Of a stretch of DNA of 64,000 nt, positions 16,916 to 27,303 are shown piece after piece. The notes beneath the pieces are model-generated. The model was not told the origin of the DNA, did no database searches, and worked only from the letters and a program-made list of their open reading frames with translations. Position 1 is the stretch's first letter, and each line of letters begins with the position of its first letter. The translations under genes were made by a program, and so were the position numbers. Origin of the DNA: M3007 sp044350425 (GTDB taxonomy: Bacteria; Bacteroidota; Bacteroidia; Chitinophagales; Saprospiraceae); NCBI GenBank assembly GCA_044350425.1, contig JBILHS010000015.1, positions 1 to 64,000 of the forward strand. Direction: 5' to 3'.

Positions 16916-17893
16916 CTAAAAATGCACCAGCCGGGTAGCATAAGAACTAGGTTTGACGGCTTCCTTATCGCCTTTTCTTTGAGGCATAAACTGCCAGGGC
17001 GTCACCTGATGCGTCCAGTCGAATTCAGCTTTTTCCAGATATTTCCGCCGGTATTCTACGGGGGTACAAGCGCGGTATTTTTTGAAAAGCCGGTTGAAAT
17101 TGGCCAGATTATTAAAGCCTGACTTGCTGGCGATCTGGTTGACCGTTTCGTCCGTATCAAGCAGCAGTTTACAGGTATGACCGACCCGGATATCGATCAA
17201 AAAATCCGTAAAACTCCGAAAAGCAAATTTTTGAAAAAAGTGGCTGAATGCCGAGTCGCTCATATTGACCAGGGCTGCAACTTCTCCGATTTTCAGGTCC
17301 GGGTTGGCAAAATGCTTCAAAATATAGCCATAAGCGACCTGTATCCGATTGCTTTCTGATCGAAGTGCTTTGGGTGAAAAACCCTCGCTTGCCAACAAGG
17401 TGGTGTCGCTGGTCTGGGAAAGCAGGTCCAGCAATTGCAAAAACTCAATAATATTGGTGAAGCCCTTATCTTCCGTGAGGCCGATCATGATCCGCATGGC
17501 CTCCTCAAAGGTTTTGCCATGAAATCTGATGCCCCGACTAGAGTCCCGAAGCAGCTGTCGGATCTTGATGAACCGCTCTTTTTGAAAAAGCTGACCGCTG
17601 AACAATTCCATGGCAAACTGGATCGTGATCACCCGGTAAGGCGGACCGTTTTGTTGCAGTTGCGCATCGCCGTCCCATTTATGGTAGAGATACGGGCCCA
17701 ATAAGACGAGGTCGAAATCGGTGTAACGCTCCGTAGAATCGCCGACAATGCGTGTGCCCGACATACCCGCAATCAGATTGAGCTCGTACTCCGGGTGGTT
17801 GTGAATGGGATAATCAAACCCGTTACAGACGGAATCCAGTACCACAAAAACATCAGGCCCTTTGAGCGGGGTTATTTCACGGTAAATATTCAT
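16916..17893 (-). CDS. AraC-family transcriptional regulator
   Basis: A protein of 325 residues. The N-terminal cupin-like sensor carries YPIHNHPEYELNLI and GPYLYHKWDGDAQ. The C-terminal double helix-turn-helix is at about 195-295 (DLKIGEVAALVNMSDSAFSH and VNQIASKSGFNNLANFNRLF followed by KKYRACTPVEYRR), which is the AraC signature. It is divergent from susC with an intergenic space of 90 bp, so it is the likely regulator of the locus to its right. It is a cytoplasmic one-component sensor, unlike the hybrid two-component regulators of many Bacteroides loci. The ligand may be an intracellular sugar from the GH130 step (inference). Confidence 0.93.
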   Translation of the reverse strand: MNIYREITPLKGPDVFVVLDSVCNGFDYPIHNHPEYELNLIAGMSGTRIVGDSTERYTDFDLVLLGPYLYHKWDGDAQLQQNGPPYRVITIQFAMELFSGQLFQKERFIKIRQLLRDSSRGIRFHGKTFEEAMRIMIGLTEDKGFTNIIEFLQLLDLLSQTSDTTLLASEGFSPKALRSESNRIQVAYGYILKHFANPDLKIGEVAALVNMSDSAFSHFFQKFAFRSFTDFLIDIRVGHTCKLLLDTDETVNQIASKSGFNNLANFNRLFKKYRACTPVEYRRKYLEKAEFDWTHQVTPWQFMPQRKGDKEAVKPSSYATRLVHF

Positions 17894-17983
17894 TCTTAAA
17901 AGTACTTTCTTTTTACTTCATAATATTAGGTTTCTTTTTTTTCCAGCGTGACTTTTGCCAGACTGAATCACTATCCGTTGGCT

Positions 17984-20900
17984 ATGAGTACTTCTATTTC
18001 TGTAAAAACTTTGCAATACAAGGGTCTTCTGATCCGGCAGCTTGCATCCGGCGCGCGTCTTTTGTCTTCATATTGGACGCGGCTTACCTGCTTTTTGTTC
18101 CTGCTTTTCAGTTTTCTGTCCCTGAGCGCCCAGACCTTTGAGGTTTCAGGGACGGTTGTTTCGCAGGAGGATGGAGAGACCCTGATCGGTGTAAGTGTTC
18201 AGGAAATGGGCGCAACAACCAGCAATGGTACCTTGACCGATATCAACGGGGCCTTTCGGCTTTCCCTGGCTTCCTCTGATGCGAAATTACTTTTTCGCTA
18301 CACAGGGTTTGCCGATCAGGAAGTGATGGTGCAGGGTCGCGCCACGCTTGCTGTGATCCTGAGTTCAGGGCAGAATCTCTTGCAGGATGTAGTCGTGACC
18401 GGCTACAAAAAAGAGATCCGCAGCGATATTTCCTCTGCGATCAGTTCCATCAAATCGAAGGACATTGAAAAACTGGTGGTGATCGGCATTGATCAGGCCT
18501 TGCAAGGACAGGCGCCCGGCGTCATGGTCACGCAGGTAACCGGTTCGCCCGGCGACGACATTGCCGTGCGCATCCGAGGGGCAGGCACCCTGGGCAACAA
18601 CAACCCGCTTTTTGTCATCGACGGTGTCCCGACTACAGGGAATATCAACATGTTTTCTCCCGGCGACATCGAGTCGATCGAGGTCTTGAAAGACGGTGCT
18701 GCAGCAGCCATTTATGGCGCCAGAGCCGCGAACGGGGTCGTACTCATCACCACCAAACGCGGCAAATCAGGCAAACCAGCGTTCAGCTTTGAAGCCTATT
18801 CCGGCATTCAAAATGTGGTCAATCTGCCCACCTTGCTCAACTCGGAGCAGTACCTGACCATTCGCAACGAGGCCATCACCAACGCCAATACCCTCCGCAA
18901 TCCAGCCAATCAATTAGACACGTACGATCCGGCTATTCTGGATACCCTACCCAATACCGATTGGTTGGATCAGGTTTTCAATCCAGCTCCGATCCAGCAT
19001 TATGCACTTTCAGCTTCCGGTGGCGGCGAATCGAGCAATTTTTACCTTTCGGGAGAATACCATACCCAGGAAGGAGTGTTCAAAGGGCAGGGTTTTGACA
19101 AATATCAGGTGCGATTCAACGGTGAGATCGGCAACATACGTTTCAAATTTGGGAACAACCTTTCGTTCTCTCATACCGATCGCAAAGTGATCGGCGGTTC
19201 GGGCGACGGCTATGGTCCGGGCAATGAGTTGAGTGGTATCCGGTACGCACTGATCGCAGCACCGGTTTTTCGCAGCCAATATGCCGATGGCAGTTATGTC
19301 AAGGTCAGTTCTGAACTCGGCGATCCGACCCTCTATGGCGATGGCAATGCCAACCCGATCGTTTTTATCAACAGCACCGATTGGAGCATCAAACGATACC
19401 GGGTGTTTGGGAACGTATTTGCCGAACTCAAACTGATGGAGGGATTGAAACTGCGGACGACTCTGGGGGGAGATTTTCAATTTGAACAGGAAAAACTATT
19501 TAAAGAACGCCTGTCTGAGGCTGTTTATAATCCAACTTCGCTCAATGAGGGCCGGGTGTTCAACCAGACCCTCGTCTGGAACAATACCGCCGATTTTCAG
19601 CGAACCTTTGGCAATCATCGTATTTCCGCCCTTTTGGGCATGGAGGCCATCCAAAATCACACCGACTATTTAGGGGCTTCGGCCAACAATTTCCGCCGCA
19701 GCGATCCACTTTTTCGTTTCATCGACGCCAGCATTCCGGAAGCGATCGGGAACGTCAACGCATCCGGCATTGCCACAGAATGGGCTTTGCTGTCGTACTT
19801 TGCACAGGCCGGCTATTCTTACAAAAGTCGCTATGTGCTGAGTGCTGCCGTACGCCGCGACGGATCGTCCCGATTTGGCACCAACAATCGCTGGGCTGTT
19901 TTCCCTTCCGTTTCTGCGGCCTGGAACATCTCGAATGAGCGATTTTTTGACCCGATCAAATTCGTTTCCAGCCTGAAGATTCGGGCCAGCTGGGGCCAGC
20001 TCGGCAATCAGGAGATCGGGATCTACCCGTACAGTTCCCTGGTGAGTACAGGGAATCAGGTGTACGTTTTCGGCAACCAGATCGTAACAGGGGCGACCAT
20101 TCTCGAAACCGGAAACAGCAATATCCGTTGGGAAACCAGTACCCAAAGCAACCTGGGTCTGGACATGAGTTTTTGGGGTGACCGGCTTTCTTTGACCGCC
20201 GATGTATTCCGCAAAACCACCGATGATATCCTGGTTCGGGTACCGGTGCCACAGGCGGGTGGTTCTGTCAGACCTCCTTTTGTCAATGCCGCTTCGGTTG
20301 AAAACCAAGGCGTGGAACTGGGCCTGATCTACAAAAACCGGATCGAAAAACTCAATTACAGCATTGGGGCAAACATCTCCTCGATACGCAACAAAGTCAC
20401 CTCCATTGCCAACAGCGAACCGATTCTGGGTGGTTTTGGCCTCTCCGATGGCGCTTTGACCAAAACAGAGACCGGCTATCCGGTCGGATCCTTTTTCCTG
20501 TATCAAACGGTTGGGATCTTCCAGACACAGGAGGAAATAGATGGAAGCCCGTTTCAGACTACGAATACCCGTCCGGGCGACGTGCGGTTTGCCGACCTGA
20601 ATGGTGACAACAAAATAGACGACAAGGACCGCTCCCATATCGGCAATCCATTTCCGGATTTCACCTACGGGGTCAACCTCAGCTTGAATTGGAAAAACTT
20701 TGATTTTTCGACCCTGATCCAGGGTGTGCAGGGCAACGACGTGTATTTCCTGTATGGCAATTTTGCCTACGAAACGCAGTCACGCGGATTCAATTCCTAT
20801 TCAGATATCCTGAACCGCTGGACGCCCACAAACACCAACACCGACATCCCGAAAGTGAGTCTGGACGACCGCAATGGCAACCGTCGCGCGTCCACCCGCT

Positions 20901-21178
20901 TTCTGAAAGACGGCTCCTACCTGCGCATCCGAAACGTCACGCTCGGCTACAATTTCAAAGAACTTTTGAACTGGAAAGACATTGGAGGTTTTCGCTTGTA
21001 TGTGACCGCCCAAAACGCACTTACCTTCACGAAATACCCAGGCCTGGATCCTGAAATTCAGGCAAATGCGAATGACACCCGCGGTCTGGGACTTTCCTCC
21101 GACCTCGCAGTGGGGATCGACTGGGGAACGGTGCCCGCGCCCCGGACCTTTATTGTGGGCTTGAAATTGGATTTCTAA
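17984..21178 (+). CDS. SusC/RagA-type TonB-linked outer-membrane transporter
   Basis: The start at 17984 gives a long signal sequence ending LSLSAQ; an upstream ATG at 17948 is possible. Next come a CarboxypepD_reg-like domain (FEVSGTVVSQEDGETLIGVS), the plug domain (ALQGQAPGVMVTQVTGSPGD, PLFVIDGVPTTGNI, IEVLKDGAAAAIYGARAANG VVLITTK), and a long beta barrel ending in Phe (GLKLDF). It should import oligosaccharides bound by the SusD partner using TonB energy. At about 1064 residues it has the usual length. It is separated from susD by a composite palindrome at 21188-21324. Confidence 0.96.
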   Translation: MSTSISVKTLQYKGLLIRQLASGARLLSSYWTRLTCFLFLLFSFLSLSAQTFEVSGTVVSQEDGETLIGVSVQEMGATTSNGTLTDINGAFRLSLASSDAKLLFRYTGFADQEVMVQGRATLAVILSSGQNLLQDVVVTGYKKEIRSDISSAISSIKSKDIEKLVVIGIDQALQGQAPGVMVTQVTGSPGDDIAVRIRGAGTLGNNNPLFVIDGVPTTGNINMFSPGDIESIEVLKDGAAAAIYGARAANGVVLITTKRGKSGKPAFSFEAYSGIQNVVNLPTLLNSEQYLTIRNEAITNANTLRNPANQLDTYDPAILDTLPNTDWLDQVFNPAPIQHYALSASGGGESSNFYLSGEYHTQEGVFKGQGFDKYQVRFNGEIGNIRFKFGNNLSFSHTDRKVIGGSGDGYGPGNELSGIRYALIAAPVFRSQYADGSYVKVSSELGDPTLYGDGNANPIVFINSTDWSIKRYRVFGNVFAELKLMEGLKLRTTLGGDFQFEQEKLFKERLSEAVYNPTSLNEGRVFNQTLVWNNTADFQRTFGNHRISALLGMEAIQNHTDYLGASANNFRRSDPLFRFIDASIPEAIGNVNASGIATEWALLSYFAQAGYSYKSRYVLSAAVRRDGSSRFGTNNRWAVFPSVSAAWNISNERFFDPIKFVSSLKIRASWGQLGNQEIGIYPYSSLVSTGNQVYVFGNQIVTGATILETGNSNIRWETSTQSNLGLDMSFWGDRLSLTADVFRKTTDDILVRVPVPQAGGSVRPPFVNAASVENQGVELGLIYKNRIEKLNYSIGANISSIRNKVTSIANSEPILGGFGLSDGALTKTETGYPVGSFFLYQTVGIFQTQEEIDGSPFQTTNTRPGDVRFADLNGDNKIDDKDRSHIGNPFPDFTYGVNLSLNWKNFDFSTLIQGVQGNDVYFLYGNFAYETQSRGFNSYSDILNRWTPTNTNTDIPKVSLDDRNGNRRASTRFLKDGSYLRIRNVTLGYNFKELLNWKDIGGFRLYVTAQNALTFTKYPGLDPEIQANANDTRGLGLSSDLAVGIDWGTVPAPRTFIVGLKLDF

Positions 21179-21187
21179 ATGCTATTT

Positions 21188-21324
21188 AACCCACGACTTC
21201 AGTCGTGGGCCAGCACTAAAGCGTTGTATAATTAACCGATTTATCGGTTTTCGGCATAAAACCGATAAATCGGTTGAGAACTGTTCACTCCCTTATGCAA
21301 GCCCACGACTGAAGTCGTGGGTTG
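21188..21324. repeat. REP-like composite palindrome between susC and susD (copy 1, solo)
   Basis: Outer hairpins CCCACGACTTCAGTCGTGGG (21190-21209) and its reverse complement (21302-21321) bracket two inner hairpins: AACCGATTTATCGGTT (21234-21249) and its reverse complement (21260-21275). The whole element is an inverted repeat made of four hairpins. Both hairpin types recur next to the Y1 transposase at 32701-33156. Here there is no transposase, so this copy appears to have been moved. It sits in the susC-susD gap and would form strong RNA structure in a joint transcript. Confidence 0.93.
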
Positions 21325-21340
21325 AAATCATTACTGCATT

Positions 21341-22771
21341 ATGAAATTTTTTCAGCACATAATCATCCTCCTGGCGCTTGCTTTCACTTCCTGCCAGGGC
21401 ATCCTGGATAAAGAACCCATCGCCATTTTAGATGCAGGCTCCTTTTTCCAAACGGAAGACGATGCGGTGCAGGCCCTGAACGCCGCCTACCAGCCGCTTC
21501 TGTTTAGCAATGACAACAACAATTTCTACTGGGCTTTTGCGGAAATCACCTCGGACGAGGCCATCACAGGTGGCGATGGCTCACGCCCCGGGCTCGTGGA
21601 AATGGACGCGTTCACTTTCACACCCCGCACCCAGGAACTCAATGATTTCTGGAAAGTGCAATACACGGGCATAACGCAGTGTAACCTCGTACTCGACAAC
21701 ATCGCCCAGATCGAAATGAGCGCGTCTCGCCGGGATCAGATCACCGGCGAAGCCTTGTTTTTGCGTTCTTACTATTATTTTTTGTTGACGCAGGTGTTTG
21801 GGGATGTACCGCTTTTCACCCGGGTGGCCCCTCCGGACGAATTGAAGGTGGCCAAGACACCAAAGGCCACGATCTATGCTCAAATTGTGGCGGATTGCGA
21901 ACGCGCAGCCAACCTGTTACCAGAGCAGCAACTGGCCAAAAACGTAGGTCGGGCGACCAAAGGCGCCGCGTATGCCCTGGCTGCCAAGACCTATTTGTAT
22001 GAAAAAAACTGGGAGAAAGTCCTGGAATACACCGCAAAAGTAAAGGCTTTGGGGATCTATTCCCTAATGCCCGACTACCAGGATAATTTCAGGAAAAACA
22101 CCCAAAACAATGCGGAATCAGTCTGGGAGATCCAGCATACCAATCTGGAACTTGGTGTGGGCAATTTTCTAAACCAATGGTGGGCATCTAAAAAATATGA
22201 AGGCTACGGATTTGCGGAAGCAACGGAGGCCTTTGTATTGTCTTTTGAACCGGGAGATCCGCGCCGCAAGTTCACCGTGGCTTCCAACAATGAAGACTAC
22301 TTTGGTGTGGTGTATAAAAACTCCTTTTCTTCCACCAAATACAGCGTTCGCAAATACCTGCAAGCCAAAGATTCCGTCACCCAAAAAGCAGATGGGGACA
22401 TCAATTACACCGCCATTCGGTTTGCCGAGGTATTGCTCTGGGAGGCCGAAGCATTTACAGAACTCAATCGGGTACAGGAAGCGCAGGCGCCGCTCGAGTT
22501 GGTGCGTGCCCGTGCCCGTGCGCAGGCGACCGATCCATTGACAGCACTGCCGCCTGTAACGGCCACAGATCAGCAAACGATGCGTGATGCGGTTCGACAT
22601 GAACGTCAGGTAGAATTGGGGTTTGAACTTCATCGCTATTTTGACCTGGTTCGCTGGGGCACAGCTGCGCAAACATTACCTGGTTTCCAGGTAGGTAAAC
22701 ATGAGGTTTTCCCTTTGCCACAGACGGAGATCGATTTGAATCCGTTCCTATTGCAGAATTCGGGCTATTAG
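21341..22771 (+). CDS. SusD/RagB-type surface glycan-binding lipoprotein
   Basis: A lipoprotein signal peptide (MKFFQHIIILLALAFTSCQG) gives C19 as the probable lipid site. The N-terminal SusD helices have the pattern FQTEDDAVQALNAAYQPL, and TPR-like helices follow (ALFLRSYYYFLLTQVFGDVPL, KGAAYALAAKTYLYEKNW). The C-terminal RagB signature is MRDAVRHERQVELGFELHRYFDLVRWG and KHEVFPLPQTEIDLNPFLLQNSGY. SusD caps the SusC barrel at the surface and captures the glycan. The 476 residues are within the family range. Confidence 0.95.
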   Translation: MKFFQHIIILLALAFTSCQGILDKEPIAILDAGSFFQTEDDAVQALNAAYQPLLFSNDNNNFYWAFAEITSDEAITGGDGSRPGLVEMDAFTFTPRTQELNDFWKVQYTGITQCNLVLDNIAQIEMSASRRDQITGEALFLRSYYYFLLTQVFGDVPLFTRVAPPDELKVAKTPKATIYAQIVADCERAANLLPEQQLAKNVGRATKGAAYALAAKTYLYEKNWEKVLEYTAKVKALGIYSLMPDYQDNFRKNTQNNAESVWEIQHTNLELGVGNFLNQWWASKKYEGYGFAEATEAFVLSFEPGDPRRKFTVASNNEDYFGVVYKNSFSSTKYSVRKYLQAKDSVTQKADGDINYTAIRFAEVLLWEAEAFTELNRVQEAQAPLELVRARARAQATDPLTALPPVTATDQQTMRDAVRHERQVELGFELHRYFDLVRWGTAAQTLPGFQVGKHEVFPLPQTEIDLNPFLLQNSGY

Positions 22772-22787
22772 AATCCGGATTAAACCC

Positions 22788-23828
22788 ATGAAATATTGCC
22801 TTTTCGTTCTTTGTCTGGTTTCAAATGTATCAGCCCAAAACCTTGTTCCAAATCCGGGATTCGAAAAATTTAAAGGATTTCCGAAGAGTTTTATGCAAGA
22901 TGCATCCAGTTTTAACCAATGCATAAAGGGCTGGACGGTACCAAATGCCACCACCCCGGATTACATAGCGCCTGGTTTTTTGGCGGGTAATTTATTTGGT
23001 TCCACCCATGCTGGATATTGTATGGTAGGGCTGGGTATTGGTTCTACCTGGGCAGAATGTGTGTACATAAAGTTGGAAACGGAGTTGGAGATCAACACAA
23101 CGTACCAGCTTGAATTCTGGATCAAGCGGCCAACGAATGACTTCCAGCCTCAGGCTGGCAAGGACTCAGGCTGCTTGCCCGGGTTTGTAAGTTCTAACTT
23201 TGGAATGCTGTTGAGCGATACTTTACAAACATCCAACAACTACGGATTTGTTGTTGGATCACCCCAACTAAAGTGTGGGGAAAAGTTTTGGTTAGGAAAG
23301 GATTGGACCAAGGTCTCAGGCTATTTCACGGCCGATAAAAACTACCGCTATGTGTATATGGGTCAGTTTAGACCGGAAGGGGACAGGTCCAATCAGGTTG
23401 GAAGCAATTATGTTTTGGTGGATGATCTTCAAATTATAAAAGTTACCCTTTCTGACCTGTTTGTAGGTGAAAGCATAAAAAAGCCCGGGGCCATCATTCC
23501 GCTGGATCAGGTCTATTTTGAAACGGATAAATCCCAATTGCAGGAAAGATCTTTTGCATTGCTGGATACTTTGGCTGCTTTGTTGAGCCATCACACCATT
23601 CAAATCAAGATCAATGGGCACACCGACAATCAGGGCGATTTGGTGTACAATAAAAATCTATCCTCAGAAAGAGCGAAAACCATCTACGACTATTTGATTT
23701 TCAAGGGAATAGATAAAAAACGCTTAGCCTGGGAAGGATTTGGAGCCTCCAGGCCGGTAGCGGACAATGCTTCAGAAGCAGGGAGACAAAAGAACCGGCG
23801 TGTGGAGTTTGAGGTGATGAAGGAATAA
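22788..23828 (+). CDS. Secreted protein with binding-like head and OmpA C-terminal domain
   Basis: A signal peptide ends SNVSAQ. Residues 18-225 (LVPNPGFEKFKGFPKSF, INTTYQLEFWIKRP, YVLVDDLQIIKV) form a beta-sandwich of the galactose-binding or carbohydrate-binding type. Residues 235-346 are an OmpA-family peptidoglycan-binding domain (VYFETDKSQLQERS, INGHTDNQGD, NKNLSSERAKTIYDYL, GFGASRPVADN, KNRRVEFEV). It starts 16 nt after susD, so it is probably in the same transcript. It may anchor a binding domain near the cell wall for the Sus machinery; that role is inferred. Confidence 0.85.
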   Translation: MKYCLFVLCLVSNVSAQNLVPNPGFEKFKGFPKSFMQDASSFNQCIKGWTVPNATTPDYIAPGFLAGNLFGSTHAGYCMVGLGIGSTWAECVYIKLETELEINTTYQLEFWIKRPTNDFQPQAGKDSGCLPGFVSSNFGMLLSDTLQTSNNYGFVVGSPQLKCGEKFWLGKDWTKVSGYFTADKNYRYVYMGQFRPEGDRSNQVGSNYVLVDDLQIIKVTLSDLFVGESIKKPGAIIPLDQVYFETDKSQLQERSFALLDTLAALLSHHTIQIKINGHTDNQGDLVYNKNLSSERAKTIYDYLIFKGIDKKRLAWEGFGASRPVADNASEAGRQKNRRVEFEVMKE

Positions 23829-23955
23829 CAACTATTGCAGGAAAGGAGCATCATCATTCCATTACCGGGAACTATTTTTTTAATAACGGCGCTGCCTTGG
23901 CAGGGTTTCCAAGCCCTGGGTTCGCCTAATTTTTGACGCACAAATTTTAAATTAA

Positions 23956-26900
23956 ATGCACAGATCTACTATATTTTGCTGCCTTTTACTGATTTTTTCA
24001 GCCCAAATAGCCTTCGCTCAAACAGGTCAAATTGCCCTGCCCCGCGTAGACCAGATGCCCAATCAGCCAGCACCCTACAATATCAGAAACTGGAAACAAG
24101 TAGCCCAGCAATACGACTCCTTCGTCTACGACCTACAGAAAACGGGACAGTATCTGCCGCTGGTAACTCTGGGACCGGGTGGCGTAAATTATCCACAGAA
24201 CCCGACTTTTCGACTGCATACTTATGTGGGCACCAATTCGCCTTTGGGCAACGAGGCCATCAATGTACTGCCATCGCTGGTAGGTGCCTCCCTGGTCGGA
24301 GCGGATAAAACCAACCAATTCGGGAGAAACTGGCTGCTCATGAGCCAGGATTTTTTCAACAAAGCCAACGGCGAAAATCTTTACCTCAACAACGCCGGAG
24401 CAAGCAGCGGCGGTGATTGGTGGTACGACCTGATGCCGAATGTGTACTTCTATCAGCTGTATGATCTGTATCCAAATCTGGGTACTGAGGCGAATACACA
24501 GTTTACGACCATTGCCAATCAGTTTTTGGCAGCCGTGCGTGCCATGGGCGGCAGCGATGCCCCCTGGGAACCGGCCTATATGAATTACCGCGCCTGGAAA
24601 TTCAAAACCATGGAACCCAACGCCAACGGGGTAAAAGAACCCGAAGCTGCCGGCGCTTATGCATGGGTGCTGTACCATGCCTGGAAAGAAACCGGAAACC
24701 CTGAATACCTGAAAGGTGCGGAGTGGTCCATCGAATTCCTGAATGATTGGACCTCCAATCCGTCCTACGAACTACAACTGCCCTACGGAATCTATACCGC
24801 CGCAAAAATGAACGCCGAGATCGGCACCCATTACGACATTCAAAAGATGGTCAACTGGTCGTTTGACCGCGGTCCCTTGCGCGGTTGGGGTACCATCGTG
24901 GGCACCTGGGGTGGTTTCGATGTGTCTGGCCTGGTGGGTGAAGCCAACGATGCGGGCAACGATTATGCCTTCCAACTCAATGGCGTGCAACAAGCTGCGG
25001 CCTTAGTACCGATGGTGCGTTACGACAAACGTTTTGCCCGGGCCATTGGCAAATGGGTGCTCAATTTGTCGAATGCTACCCGCTTGTATTATCCAGGTTT
25101 TTTGCCCGCCAATTTGCAGGATGCCTCCAGCTGGTCGAACGCAAACGACCCACAGCAGGTGATGGGCTATGAAGCCCTGCGCCAGAAATTCCAGAACCTT
25201 TCCCCGTTTTCCACCGGAGATGCGAAACAAGGCGGCTGGGCGGCTACGAACCTGGCGCTTTACGGCACCGGTTCTATCGGCTATCTTGGGGCGATCGTGG
25301 AAAAGACCAACGTGGATAAGGTGCTGAAACTCGACCTGCTGAAAACCGATTTTTACGGCGACGAAGCTTACCCGACCTATCTGATCTACAATTCACATCC
25401 AACGGCTCAAACCATTCAGTTTGCTGCGGGAAATAGCCCGACCGATATCTATGAATCGCTTACCGAAAGTTTTGTTTTGCAAAACGTTTCCGGCACAGTC
25501 AGTCTGAGTATCCCGGCAAATCAGGCCATCATGGTGACCATTTGCCCTGCCGGCGGCGCGGTTACCTATGATCAGAACAAAATGCTGGTGAATGGTGTGG
25601 TAGTTGATTTTGACCAACACGCACAGGCTTATACGAATGCGCCCCGAATAAAAGCCCTGGTGGCGGCGAAAAATCCCCTGGAGCTCAACGATTCAACCAC
25701 GGTTTATGCAACCGTCGAGGACATGGATTCCGGCCAGATCAATTATGAATGGAGTGCCACGGATGGGAGTTTTTCCGGATCGGGCGCAACCCTTCAATTC
25801 CATGCGCCTGCAAATCAGGGGCCCCTGGAGATCCGCCTGATCACAAGTGACCCGGAGGGAAATCGCGACACCGCGGTGCTGCAAATAACCATCGTAGCCG
25901 AGATCAATGACGCGCCTCAGATCCTTGAAATTCAAAAAAGTGTGGCGTTTGTAACACCTGGTGGAATGCTTCAAATCACCTGCACTGCAACGGATGGGAA
26001 CAATGACCCGCTGGCCTATGTGTGGACCGCCACAGGAGGCAGTTTCAACGGAACGGGCTCTGTGGTGGACTGGACCGCTCCGGCTACAGAAGGGATTTTT
26101 GATCTGACGGTAAAAGTCAGTGATGATGAGGGTTTGTTCGCGCAACAGTCGGTCAAAGTCCTGGTGAAAAATTTCAACACGATCTCCGGCGACCTGATCG
26201 CACACTATCCCTTTACCGGAAATGGCAATGATATCAGCGGCAACCAACTCCACGGACAAGCCAATGGCGCCATTCTGACCGTAGATAAAAATGGAGGCCA
26301 GCAACGCGCCTATTACTTCAATGGTGGCTCGCAGCATATTGCCGTACCCAATAATCTGCTCCTCAATTTTCAGGATGGCATCACGGTCAGTTGTTGGTTC
26401 AAAGCCAATGTCCTGCCGGAGAAAGAATCGTTTTTGCTGTCCCACGGCTCCTGGCAAAACCGCTGGAAGCTGTCCATTACTCCGGAAAAATACCTGCGCT
26501 GGACCATGAACACCCTCAATACCATTGCAGATCTGGACATCGACGTGCCGGTACAAACCGATCAGTTTTACCACCTTGCTGCGACCTACGACGGCTCGCT
26601 GCTGGCGTTGTATCTGAACGGCGAGCTTCGTACGTATAAGGTTTTGAGCGGAAAGATCCGCACCACCACCTTCCCTTTTTTGATGGGACAAATGTTGCCC
26701 GCGCAACCAGAGTACAATTTCAAAGGCGTGATGGATGCGGTGAAAATATATGATTACGCGTTGCCCCCGGATGGCGTGAAAAGCCTTTTTGAGGAAGCGG
26801 TGAGTGGGGTGCAGCAGCCGGGCATTTCGGAAACACTGGCCTTGGAATTGTCGCCGAATCCGGTTTCGGATGTGCTGACAATTCAATGGCCTAATCGGGA

Positions 26901-27093
26901 GGGTATGACGCTAAGTCAGCCCCGTACTTGCACGGTTCAAATTCGGGACCAGGCAGGCAGGATACTTTTGGATCAACAGGGACTGAGCAAGGAGCGGATC
27001 GATCTAAATGTCGAAAAGCTCGAAGCAGGGATTTACACCGTATTTTATTACGCCGGGAAAACCTCTGCAACAGCACAGTTTGTCAAAATCTGA
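23956..27093 (+). CDS. Secreted multidomain protein: unrecognised enzyme-like domain, Ig-like modules, LamG, T9SS tag
   Basis: Signal peptide ends IAFAQ. Residues 25 to about 540 form a large helical, Trp- and Tyr-rich domain with motifs GWGTIVGTWGGFDVSGLVGE, VRYDKRFARAIGKWVLNLSN and YPTYLIYNSHPT, which resembles an alpha/alpha-barrel plus beta-sandwich enzyme. It is paralogous to the lipoprotein at 35925-37652. Two PKD/Ig-like modules (about 560-740) and a LamG concanavalin-type domain (746-950, DLIAHYPFTGNGNDISGNQ) follow, then a type A sorting domain (LSPNPVSDVLTIQWP). It is likely a surface glycan-degrading enzyme. The family is not one I can name. Confidence 0.75.
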   Translation: MHRSTIFCCLLLIFSAQIAFAQTGQIALPRVDQMPNQPAPYNIRNWKQVAQQYDSFVYDLQKTGQYLPLVTLGPGGVNYPQNPTFRLHTYVGTNSPLGNEAINVLPSLVGASLVGADKTNQFGRNWLLMSQDFFNKANGENLYLNNAGASSGGDWWYDLMPNVYFYQLYDLYPNLGTEANTQFTTIANQFLAAVRAMGGSDAPWEPAYMNYRAWKFKTMEPNANGVKEPEAAGAYAWVLYHAWKETGNPEYLKGAEWSIEFLNDWTSNPSYELQLPYGIYTAAKMNAEIGTHYDIQKMVNWSFDRGPLRGWGTIVGTWGGFDVSGLVGEANDAGNDYAFQLNGVQQAAALVPMVRYDKRFARAIGKWVLNLSNATRLYYPGFLPANLQDASSWSNANDPQQVMGYEALRQKFQNLSPFSTGDAKQGGWAATNLALYGTGSIGYLGAIVEKTNVDKVLKLDLLKTDFYGDEAYPTYLIYNSHPTAQTIQFAAGNSPTDIYESLTESFVLQNVSGTVSLSIPANQAIMVTICPAGGAVTYDQNKMLVNGVVVDFDQHAQAYTNAPRIKALVAAKNPLELNDSTTVYATVEDMDSGQINYEWSATDGSFSGSGATLQFHAPANQGPLEIRLITSDPEGNRDTAVLQITIVAEINDAPQILEIQKSVAFVTPGGMLQITCTATDGNNDPLAYVWTATGGSFNGTGSVVDWTAPATEGIFDLTVKVSDDEGLFAQQSVKVLVKNFNTISGDLIAHYPFTGNGNDISGNQLHGQANGAILTVDKNGGQQRAYYFNGGSQHIAVPNNLLLNFQDGITVSCWFKANVLPEKESFLLSHGSWQNRWKLSITPEKYLRWTMNTLNTIADLDIDVPVQTDQFYHLAATYDGSLLALYLNGELRTYKVLSGKIRTTTFPFLMGQMLPAQPEYNFKGVMDAVKIYDYALPPDGVKSLFEEAVSGVQQPGISETLALELSPNPVSDVLTIQWPNREGMTLSQPRTCTVQIRDQAGRILLDQQGLSKERIDLNVEKLEAGIYTVFYYAGKTSATAQFVKI

Positions 27094-27303
27094 TCCCAAT
27101 CAATTTCATAATAATACTACCTATTCACATAATTGCATCATGAAGGCCCCTTGTCCAAGCCTAATTTTGCTTCGCTCAATTACATCTATTTCTCATTAAA
27201 GGTCATTTTTGGAAGTATAAGATTTGGCGATCCTGTCATTAGGGTTGCAGGATATCTCGTTTTCCAAAATCAGGTTTTTGAAACAATTTAAACCACTCAA
27301 ATT

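Noticed and set aside
19670..20638. 322-codon minus-strand open frame
   Set aside because: It is antisense to the SusC barrel and has no domain pattern.
25693..26886. 397-codon minus-strand open frame
   Set aside because: It is antisense to the Ig/LamG part of the protein at 23956 and shows no known motif.
27094..27303. Gap of 210 bp between the two LamG genes
   Set aside because: No gene, palindrome or repeat was found; only AT-rich leader-like sequence.
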